Source: Chloroflexota bacterium (GTDB taxonomy: Bacteria > Chloroflexota > Dormibacteria > Dormibacterales > Dormibacteraceae). From it: a DNA stretch of 5,812 nt. Where the stretch lies: the NCBI GenBank assembly GCA_005880345.1, contig VBGE01000081.1, positions 1-5,812 on the forward strand, written 5' to 3'. The position numbers and the translations under genes are program-made. Below are positions 1 to 5,692 of the stretch, in pieces. The notes below the pieces were generated by a model, which had not been told where the DNA came from, ran no database searches, and saw only the letters and a list, made by a program, of their open reading frames with translations. Numbering within the stretch: position 1 is the first letter of the stretch; every line of letters starts with the position of its first letter.

Positions 1-504
1 CTTGTTGTGTGCGAACGGCCTGTCCTTGCGTCGCGAGGCGAGCCGGCGCGCGGTCGCCAGCGCGGTGCCCGAAGGCGCGTCGAGCTTGGTCGCGTGGTGC
101 ATCTCGATCACTTCGACCGCCTCGAAATGCGGGGCGGCGATCTCGGCCAGGTGCATCATCAGCACCGCCCCGATGGCGAAGTTCGGTGCCACGATACCGC
201 CCACCTTCTTGGCCTTGCACGCGGTCTCGAGCTTGTCCACGTCGGCGCTGGACAGCCCAGACGTGCCGACCACGGGCGAGGCGCCGGCCGCGACGGCGGC
301 GAGGGCGTTGTGCATCGCCTCGTTCGGCTTAGTGAAATCGACGAGCGCCTGCGGCCGCTTCTGGTGGAGAAACTCGGCCAGGTCATCGCCGCGCGCGATG
401 CCTCCCACGTATTCGATGGCGGGCTCGTTCTGCAGAGCTGCCGCAAGCACCGAGCCGACCTTGCCTCGGTGTCCCGCCACCGCGACCCGTATCGGCTCGG
501 TCAT
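1..504 (-). CDS. dapB: 4-hydroxy-tetrahydrodipicolinate reductase DapB (3' end outside window)
   Basis: DapB catalyses the NAD(P)H-dependent reduction of the dihydrodipicolinate precursor in the diaminopimelate/lysine pathway, in the cytoplasm. The first 168 codons are present. An N-terminal Rossmann nucleotide loop is visible (AGHRGKVGS, residues 10-18), followed by VDFT (55-58), VVGTSG (78-83) and APNFAIGAVLMM (106-117). The family signature HHATKLDAPSGTA (136-148) contains H136 and K140, which by alignment with the E. coli enzyme correspond to catalytic His159 and Lys163. The catalytic His at 136 rather than 159 indicates the shorter, roughly 245-residue type seen in actinobacteria and other groups, so about 75 residues should lie beyond the left edge. 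The ATG at 504-502 is 7 nt after the pnp stop with no clear Shine-Dalgarno, so translation is probably coupled to pnp. Confidence 0.96.
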   Translation of the reverse strand, partial: MTEPIRVAVAGHRGKVGSVLAAALQNEPAIEYVGGIARGDDLAEFLHQKRPQALVDFTKPNEAMHNALAAVAAGASPVVGTSGLSSADVDKLETACKAKKVGGIVAPNFAIGAVLMMHLAEIAAPHFEAVEVIEMHHATKLDAPSGTALATARRLASRRKDRPFAHNK

Positions 505-511
505 CTAAACG

Positions 512-2752
512 TCAGTCGCGGCGTGGTCGCCTGTCCCGTCCTCCGCCGTTGCGCCCGCCCCTGTCGCGGCCCCCGAAGCCGCCCTCGCGCGGCGCGGGCG
601 CCGGTGAGGCAAGCGCTGTCGCCATCACCTCTGGGTTGATTTTCTCTTCGATGGGCAGACCCTTGGAGGTCAGCTCCTCGATCGCCGCCTGGCGGCTCAA
701 GTTGAGCCGGCCCTGGCTGTCGACCTCGACGGCCTTGACCACGATCTCGTCCCCGATGTTGCAGACCTCTTCGACGCGCTCGACACGGTGGTCGGTGAGC
801 TTGGAGATGTGGACGAGCCCGTCCTGGTTCGGCAGCACCTCGACGAAGGCGCCGAACGGCATGATGCGGACGACCTTGCCCTGGTAGATCTTCCCGACCT
901 CGACCTCGTCGGTGAGGCCTTTGATCCAGTCGATGGCCTTCTGACCGCCTTCCTGGTCGACCGCGGCGATGAAGACTCGGCCATCATCTTCGACGTCGAT
1001 CTGCGCGCCCGTCTCCTCGGTGATCTTGCGGATCATCGAGCCTCCCTTGCCGATGATGTCGCGGATCTTGTCGGGGTTGATGAGGATCGTCGTGATACGC
1101 GGAGCGTAGTCACTCATCTCGACGCGAGGCTTCGGCAACACCGCGAGCATCTTGTCGAGCACGAACAGCCGTGCCTCTCGGGCCTGCTCCAGCGCCTGGG
1201 CCATGATCTCGTGGGTGAGACCCTTGATCTTGATGTCCATCTGAAGGGCTGTGATCCCTTCGCGTGTCCCGGCGACTTTGAAGTCCATGTCGCCCAGCGC
1301 GTCCTCGACGCCCTGGATGTCGGTCAGCACCGCGAACTTGCCCTCTCGTGTGACGAGGCCCATCGCAATGCCGGCGACCGGCGACTTGATCGGCACGCCC
1401 GCGTCCATCAAAGCAAGCGTCGAGCCGCACACCGACGCCATCGACGTCGAACCGTTCGAGCTCAGGATCTCGGATACCAGGCGGATCGTGTACGGCCAGT
1501 CTTCAATTGGCGGCACGACCGGCAGCAGCGCGCGCTCGGCGAGCGCCCCGTGTCCGATCTCGCGCCGGCCCGGGCCGCGCTGCGGCCGAGCCTCGCCGAC
1601 GGAGTACGGCGGGAAGTTGTAGTGATGCATGAAGCGCTTGAACTCCTCGGCGGTCAGCCCGTCGAGCTTTTGCTGGTCGGACATCGAGCCGAGGGTCGCG
1701 ATCGTCAGGGCTTGCGTCTGGCCGCGGGTGAACAGGCCCGAGCCGTGTGTGCGGGGCAGGACGCCGACCTCGACTGTGATCGGCCGCACGTCCTTCAGGC
1801 CGCGGCCGTCGACGCGCACGCCCTCCTCGACGATCCGCTGCCGGACACGGTCCTTCAGTGCCTTGTCGAAGAGCTTGCCCATGATTTCGATGTGCTCGGG
1901 GAAACGCTCACCGAGCTCGACGATCGTCTTCGTACGAAGGTCGTCCAGCGCGTTCTCACGCTTTGCCTTGTCGGCGCTGTAGAGCACCGGGTCGAGACGC
2001 AGGGCCAGATACTCCCCGACGATCTCGAGCATCTGCTCGGGGTAGGTGTTGGGGAACCACTCCCGCTTCTCGAGACCGATCTGGTCGCGCAGCTCGTTCT
2101 GCGCGGCGCAGATTCGCCGGATCTCGTCGTGCGCCTGGCTCAGCGCATCGAGCACGACCTGCTCGCTCACGCCCTTCGCGCCTGCTTCGACCATCAGGAT
2201 GGCGTCCGCGGTGCCCGCGACCACCAGGTCCAGCTCCGAGTCGCCCATCTTCGACATCAATGGGTTGGTCACGACCTGACCGTCGAGGTAGCCCATGCGG
2301 ACCGCACCCACCGGGCCCTGGAACGGGATATCCGAGATCACGAGCGCGGCGGACGCGCCATTGATGCTCAGGATCGTCGGGTCGTTCTCCTGGTCGACCG
2401 ACAGCACGGTCGAGATGACCTGCACGTCGAGGCGGAACCCTTCGGGGAACAGCGGGCGCAGCGGGCGGTCGGTCAGCCGGGAGGCGAGGATCGCCGTCTC
2501 GCTGGGCCTGCCTTCACGGCGCATGAACGCGCCGGGGATCTTGCCCGCCGCGTAAAGCTTCTCCTCGTAATCGCAGGTGAGGGGGAAGAAGTCGATCCCC
2601 TCCCGCGGCTCCTTCGACATCACCGCCGTGCTCAGCACTACGGTGTCGCCCTGGCGCACGATCACCGCGCCGTTGGCCTGCTCGGCCACCCGGCCGGTCT
2701 CAAAGGAAAGCCGCCTGCTTGCGACCTCTACGTTTTTCGTGACAACTGCCAC
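512..2752 (-). CDS. pnp: Polynucleotide phosphorylase (PNPase)
   Basis: A 746-residue PNPase, the phosphorolytic 3'-5' exoribonuclease of the RNA degradosome and RNA turnover machinery. Two RNase PH-like domains are present: the first (about 10-230) carries FMRREGRPSE (77-86); the second (about 315-545) carries GPGRREIGHG (393-402) and the metal/catalytic segment GVEDALGDMDFK (481-492), where D484, D490 and K492 match E. coli D486, D492 and K494. A KH domain (GKGG at 568-571) and an S1 domain (about 618-688) follow. The family is usually 700-710 residues; the extra length is mainly a C-terminal tail with 9 Arg and 9 Gly in the last 26 residues. The start is GTG at 2752-2750, chosen because GGAGG lies 7 nt upstream and MAVV precedes the conserved N-terminus. 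It lies downstream of rpsO, as in many bacteria. No active-site residue is missing. Confidence 0.98.
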   Translation of the reverse strand: MAVVTKNVEVASRRLSFETGRVAEQANGAVIVRQGDTVVLSTAVMSKEPREGIDFFPLTCDYEEKLYAAGKIPGAFMRREGRPSETAILASRLTDRPLRPLFPEGFRLDVQVISTVLSVDQENDPTILSINGASAALVISDIPFQGPVGAVRMGYLDGQVVTNPLMSKMGDSELDLVVAGTADAILMVEAGAKGVSEQVVLDALSQAHDEIRRICAAQNELRDQIGLEKREWFPNTYPEQMLEIVGEYLALRLDPVLYSADKAKRENALDDLRTKTIVELGERFPEHIEIMGKLFDKALKDRVRQRIVEEGVRVDGRGLKDVRPITVEVGVLPRTHGSGLFTRGQTQALTIATLGSMSDQQKLDGLTAEEFKRFMHHYNFPPYSVGEARPQRGPGRREIGHGALAERALLPVVPPIEDWPYTIRLVSEILSSNGSTSMASVCGSTLALMDAGVPIKSPVAGIAMGLVTREGKFAVLTDIQGVEDALGDMDFKVAGTREGITALQMDIKIKGLTHEIMAQALEQAREARLFVLDKMLAVLPKPRVEMSDYAPRITTILINPDKIRDIIGKGGSMIRKITEETGAQIDVEDDGRVFIAAVDQEGGQKAIDWIKGLTDEVEVGKIYQGKVVRIMPFGAFVEVLPNQDGLVHISKLTDHRVERVEEVCNIGDEIVVKAVEVDSQGRLNLSRQAAIEELTSKGLPIEEKINPEVMATALASPAPAPREGGFGGRDRGGRNGGGRDRRPRRD

Positions 2753-2788
2753 GCCAATACCTCCATGAATGTGGGAGGAACCCTGGCG
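2752..2788 (-). promoter_or_regulatory. Potential hairpin burying the pnp Shine-Dalgarno and start codon
   Basis: Read as RNA, CCUCC (2778-2774) pairs perfectly with the GGAGG Shine-Dalgarno (2764-2760) across a 9-nt loop. CGCCA (2788-2784) pairs with UGGCG (2756-2752), which includes the G of the GTG start codon. Between the two 5-bp helices are a U-A pair (2780/2758), a G-U wobble (2781/2757), one U-U mismatch and a 2-nt bulge. Known: pnp of E. coli is controlled after transcription through a structured leader cut by RNase III and PNPase. Inferred: here the hairpin could limit ribosome entry directly. No folding energy was calculated. Confidence 0.5.
2760..2764 (-). promoter_or_regulatory. 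Shine-Dalgarno of pnp (GGAGG)
   Basis: GGAGG sits 7 nt before the GTG at 2752 and fixes that codon as the pnp start. It is the strongest ribosome binding site next to a gene in this window besides the one before the lipid kinase, yet it can be sequestered by an upstream CCUCC. Confidence 0.85.
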
Positions 2789-2799
2789 GTGCGACTTGT

Positions 2800-2921
2800 G
2801 GGTCAGATTCCTAGCAGCTGCCTTTCAGGGTGAACCTGAACGAGAGCTTCTAAGAGCTGACCCGCGCTACCGTGCCGGGTCCTCCCGATTTAACCGAAAG
2901 TGCGCCCTGCGCGCGCCCGGC
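2800..2921 (-). promoter_or_regulatory. Candidate structured RNA in the rpsO-pnp intergenic region
   Basis: Four segments of the transcript can pair in a chain of mutually exclusive helices. GCCGGG (2921-2916) pairs with CCCGGC (2879-2874). GACCCG (2881-2876) pairs with CGGGUC (2864-2859). GGGUCAG (2863-2857) pairs with CUGACCC (2806-2800). Inside the last pairing, UUCAGG (2840-2835) and CCUGAA (2829-2824) form a perfect 6-bp hairpin with a UUCAC loop. No U-run follows any stem, so a plain intrinsic terminator is unlikely. A region of this size should contain several 6-bp complements by chance, so only the local hairpin and the alternating arrangement make it notable. It could be an RNase processing site, as in the E. 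coli rpsO-pnp spacer, a regulatory leader, or chance. Confidence 0.3.
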
Positions 2922-2931
2922 GGAACTACGA

Positions 2932-3201
2932 CTATCTCCTGATCCCGAGCTTGGCGACGAGGGCGCGATAGCGTTCGACGTCGGTGTCCCTCAGGTAGTT
3001 CAGCAGACGCCGCTGCTTGCCGACCAGGAGAAGAAGGCCGCGGCGCGAGTGGTGGTCTTTGGCGTGCGTCTTCAGGTGCTCGGTGAGCTCCCGGATTCGT
3101 GCGGTGGACAGTGCGATCTGGACCTCGGGTGAACCCGTGTCCCCGTCCGCTCGCCTGTGCTCCGCGATCAGCTTGCCTTTGACTGCGTTCTCTACTGCCA
3201 A
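2932..3201 (-). CDS. rpsO: 30S ribosomal protein S15
   Basis: S15 is a primary 16S rRNA-binding protein of the 30S platform that nucleates assembly of the central domain. The protein has 89 residues, exactly the usual family length. It shows the conserved [10 protein letters not shown] (21-30), LTEHLK (39-44), the rRNA-binding KDHHSRRGL (48-56) and the C-terminal [14 protein letters not shown] (76-89). His42, Asp49 and Ser52 match the conserved rRNA-contacting positions. The start is TTG at 3201-3199. It is forced: an in-frame TAA, itself part of the TATAAT box, lies at 3216-3214, and no ATG or GTG lies between that stop and the conserved sequence. There is no clear Shine-Dalgarno. The gene lies 28 nt after the ggt-family stop and 179 nt before pnp. 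Confidence 0.97.
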   Translation of the reverse strand: MAVENAVKGKLIAEHRRADGDTGSPEVQIALSTARIRELTEHLKTHAKDHHSRRGLLLLVGKQRRLLNYLRDTDVERYRALVAKLGIRR

Positions 3202-3212
3202 ACTCGCTCGCG

Positions 3213-3218
3213 ATTATA
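3213..3218 (-). promoter_or_regulatory. -10 box (TATAAT) of a likely rpsO promoter
   Basis: A perfect sigma-70-type TATAAT lies in the 28-nt gap between the ggt-family stop and rpsO. In such GC-rich DNA it stands out. No good -35 is seen at 16-18 nt spacing (TACAGC at 17), and there is no extended -10 TG. A transcript starting 6-9 nt downstream would begin at about 3207-3204, leaving only about 3-6 nt before the TTG start, so the mRNA would be effectively leaderless. Inference from position only. Confidence 0.55.
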
Positions 3219-3229
3219 CGGGCGGAGCT

Positions 3230-4702
3230 TCAGCGGCTGTATTCGACCGATCCGTCCGACCTCGGGTCCGCCCCGGCGCGCCACGCGGATGGCCCGTCGA
3301 CCACGATCGCGTGAGCGTGCCCGAACGAGTGATGCCTGGCCGGCATGAGCAGGACGTTGGGGTCGGATCTCGCCATCTCCCCCGCCCCCGGGTAGTCGGC
3401 TTCGACGGCCAGGGTCACGTTGTCGGCCAGCACCGCCTTCCTGGGCCTGGCGACGGCCGCGGCCGGATCGAGCTTCTCGTCGACCATGTTCATCAGGACC
3501 TGGGCCTGCAGCTGCGGCTGGCGCTCGCCGCCCATCGAGCCGAACGCGACCCAGGGCCGTCCCTCACGAGACGCCATGGCCGGGATGAGCGTGTGCATCG
3601 TCCGCTTCTTCGGCTCGAGATGGTTTGCGTGCGTGGGATCGAGGCTGAAGTAGACGCCTCGATTCTGGAGCAGCATCCCGGTCCCTTCGGCGACGACGCC
3701 CGAGCCAAAGTCGTAGGCGACGCTCTGAATGAGAGAGACAAGATTGCCGTGCTCATCGGCCGCGCACAGGTAGACCGTGTCGCCGCCTTCCCGCCCCGAG
3801 GCCTTGCCCGCCGCGGCGTACGCGGGATCGAGGAACGGCTGGAGGGGCGTGGGCGAGAAATCAGGATCGGTGATGTAGCGGTCGCGCAGCGCGTAGCTGG
3901 CATCGCGCGCCTCTTTAAAGGTAGAGCCCGCCTGCAGCCGCACCAGCATCCCGGCAGCGGCCAGACCCTGGGTCGGCGGCGGCAGCTCGTAGACGACGAG
4001 GTCGCGGTAGGCAAACGCGATCGGGTCGACCCATTGCGAGCGGTGCGTCGCGAGATCCTGCCGCGTGACCAGCCCATCGCGCTTGCTGATGGCGGCCGCG
4101 ATCGCGGTCGCGATCTCGCCTCGGTAAAACGTGTTGATCCCGCCGCGCCCAATGTCCTGCAGGACTGAAGCCAGGTCAGGGTTGCGCAGCAGCATGCCGG
4201 CATCCATGGGCGGGTACAGCGCGTACGCGGGGCGCTCGCTGCCGAGCCAGTCAGCCGCCATCTTGAGGAACTCCGACAGCTGCGGTGTGATGAGGTAGCC
4301 GTTCTGGGCCAGGCCCGCGGCCGGCTCGAGCACGGCGCCGAGGCCGAAGCTGCCGAACCGTTCCAGCAGCCGACCCCAGGCTTCAACTGTGCCTGGCACC
4401 GTCACCGGCAGGACGCCCCTGGCGGGGATCGCCTCCAGGCCCCTTGAGTGAATGGCGTCGATGGTCGCCAGCTCGCCCGAACGCCCAGCACCGACCAGGC
4501 CGACCGGTGAGTCAGCCCCCGCGGCCCAGACGATCGCCATGAGGTCGCCTGCGACCGACGTCATGTGGGGATACACCACGCACAGCACTGCGTTGGCCGC
4601 AATGGCGGCGTCGATGGCGTTGCCGCCGTCACCAAGGATCTGCGCACCGACCTCACTTGCGAGGTGGTGTGGGGTCGCGATAACCCCCTTCGTTCTCCCC
4701 AC
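3230..4702 (-). CDS. Gamma-glutamyltransferase-family Ntn-hydrolase, cytoplasmic (YwrD/acylase-like)
   Basis: A 490-residue member of the GGT family (peptidase T3), whose members cut themselves to free an N-terminal catalytic threonine. The predicted cut is D308/T309 (GGDTVYLCAADEHGN), giving a large chain of 308 and a small chain of 182 residues. Other family marks are GVIATPHHLASE (6-17), GDGGNAIDAAIAAN (24-37), GAGRSG (71-76, R74 likely equals E. coli R114), GTGMLLQNRG (340-349), the oxyanion GSMGG (388-392) and a C-terminal GHAHAIV...GADPRSDG. Unlike classical GGT it has no signal peptide and is about 90 residues shorter. Positions matching E. coli N411, Q430 and D433 are A329, R348 and Y351, so glutathione is probably not its substrate; YwrD-, acylase- or oxamate-amidohydrolase-like roles are possible. 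The GTG start at 4702 is the only common start codon after the upstream in-frame stop; its ribosome binding site is weak. It lies 45 nt after the lipid kinase. Confidence 0.9.
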   Translation of the reverse strand: MGRTKGVIATPHHLASEVGAQILGDGGNAIDAAIAANAVLCVVYPHMTSVAGDLMAIVWAAGADSPVGLVGAGRSGELATIDAIHSRGLEAIPARGVLPVTVPGTVEAWGRLLERFGSFGLGAVLEPAAGLAQNGYLITPQLSEFLKMAADWLGSERPAYALYPPMDAGMLLRNPDLASVLQDIGRGGINTFYRGEIATAIAAAISKRDGLVTRQDLATHRSQWVDPIAFAYRDLVVYELPPPTQGLAAAGMLVRLQAGSTFKEARDASYALRDRYITDPDFSPTPLQPFLDPAYAAAGKASGREGGDTVYLCAADEHGNLVSLIQSVAYDFGSGVVAEGTGMLLQNRGVYFSLDPTHANHLEPKKRTMHTLIPAMASREGRPWVAFGSMGGERQPQLQAQVLMNMVDEKLDPAAAVARPRKAVLADNVTLAVEADYPGAGEMARSDPNVLLMPARHHSFGHAHAIVVDGPSAWRAGADPRSDGSVEYSR

Positions 4703-4747
4703 GAGCTCAGATGCTACGCAGTGAGTTCGCGGGAGCCCCTTTTGAGG

Positions 4748-5692
4748 TCACCTGGGAGTTATGAACTCGATGGCGCCCGGCTGGATCTCGAACAGCGCCG
4801 GCAGGAAGCCGACCGCCTCCCCGTCGATGTCGAGCCGCACCTGGACCGGCGACGTCACCGAGATGCGCTTGCCGTAGACGAGCTCGTAGTGCGAGTTGGC
4901 CTGGTCCAGGTGCTTCCCGCTGACGATGTCGTTCATGCCTCGCATCGTCTCGATCTTGCCCGCATTTTTGATGAGGATCACGTCGAACACGCCATCTGTC
5001 GGTGACGCCGACGGCGCCATCTGCATCCCGCCGCCGAAGTACTGGCAGTTCGCCACCACCACCTGCTGTGCTTTGGGCAGCTCGTACGTGGCGTTGTCGA
5101 TCACGACCGTCATCGGCTTGTTCCGGTACGTGAGGAGGGCGCGCAGGCCGCCAAGGCGGTACGAAGCGCTGCCGAAACGCTTCGTGCCGTTGCCCATGTT
5201 GAAGACCACGTCTCCGCCGAGCCCGGCGTCGGCGATGTTGATGAAGTGACGCACCCCGGTGCTTCCGTCCGCGGTCGTGTAGGTGACACATCCCGCGTCG
5301 AGCCGCCTGACCAGGCCTTTGCTCAAGACGTCTATGGCCTGCTTGGGGTCGGCTGAGATACGAAGTGTCCGGCGGAAATCGCCACCGGTGCCCAGCGGGA
5401 CCATGGCCAGCTTGCTCGTCGTGGGGATCGGGGCGCCATTGCGAAAGAAGCCGTTGACGACCTCGTTCAGCGTTCCGTCCCCGCCTACCGCCACGACCAC
5501 AGGCCGAGAATCCCGAACTGCACGCTGCGCGATCTCGGTGGCCTCGTTGGGCCGCGTGGTCAGGGCGACCTCGTAAGGCAGGCCGCTCGAAGGCAGCCAG
5601 GATTCGACGGCCGCCCACTCCCTGCCCGCCTTGCCCGCCCCGGACGCAGGGTTGACGACGAACAGGATCGGTGCGCCGGGCCGGCCGCCTAT
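4748..5692 (-). CDS. Diacylglycerol kinase family lipid kinase (YegS/DgkB type)
   Basis: An ATP-dependent lipid kinase of the DAGK catalytic family, expected to phosphorylate diacylglycerol or a related lipid at the inner face of the membrane. With an ATA start at 5692 it has 314 residues, near the usual 300. The ATP-binding fold shows ILFVVNPASGAGK (9-21), VGGDGTLNEVVNG (69-81) and PLGTGGDFRRTL (99-110), where Gly104 replaces the more usual Asn of GTGND. The C-terminal domain carries GGGMQMAP, a TDG in place of the common DDG, and a DIDGEAVGFLPALFEI strand. No ATG, GTG or TTG lies in frame between the stop at 5731 and the NPASG motif; the first GTG (5500) would remove 64 residues including NPASG. 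A GGAGG sits 6 nt before the ATA. It overlaps the oxidase stop by 4 nt, suggesting coupled translation. Function is firm; the exact start is not. Confidence 0.88.
   Translation of the reverse strand: MGGRPGAPILFVVNPASGAGKAGREWAAVESWLPSSGLPYEVALTTRPNEATEIAQRAVRDSRPVVVAVGGDGTLNEVVNGFFRNGAPIPTTSKLAMVPLGTGGDFRRTLRISADPKQAIDVLSKGLVRRLDAGCVTYTTADGSTGVRHFINIADAGLGGDVVFNMGNGTKRFGSASYRLGGLRALLTYRNKPMTVVIDNATYELPKAQQVVVANCQYFGGGMQMAPSASPTDGVFDVILIKNAGKIETMRGMNDIVSGKHLDQANSHYELVYGKRISVTSPVQVRLDIDGEAVGFLPALFEIQPGAIEFITPR

Noticed and set aside
788..2833. A 681-codon open frame on the plus strand opposite pnp
   Set aside because: It mirrors the codon-position bias of pnp on the other strand, shows no recognisable domain, and pnp is intact with all its motifs.
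2859..2881. T-box-like GGUAGCGCGGGUC in the pnp leader
   Set aside because: It only resembles the antiterminator motif UGGNACCGCG; the ACC core is missing, no specifier loop is seen, and the downstream gene is not an amino-acid gene.
2886..2897. Separate pnp promoter around GGTTAAAT
   Set aside because: TTAAAT matches the -10 consensus at four of six bases and no -35 was found at proper spacing.
2890..2925. Intrinsic terminator after rpsO
   Set aside because: GC-rich self-complementary bases occur (GCGC runs), but no stable stem is followed by a U-run on the minus strand.
3017..4168. A 383-codon open frame on the plus strand opposite rpsO and the ggt-family gene
   Set aside because: Arg/Gly/Asp-rich composition typical of antisense frames in GC-rich DNA; it crosses two well-supported genes and matches no family.
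4703..4747. Promoter in the gap before the ggt-family gene (TAGCAT)
   Set aside because: Four of six matches to a -10 box with no supporting -35; cotranscription with the lipid kinase is simpler.
4707..5618. A 303-codon minus-strand open frame overlapping the lipid kinase
   Set aside because: Arg-rich shadow frame; the frame ending at 4748 carries all lipid kinase motifs.
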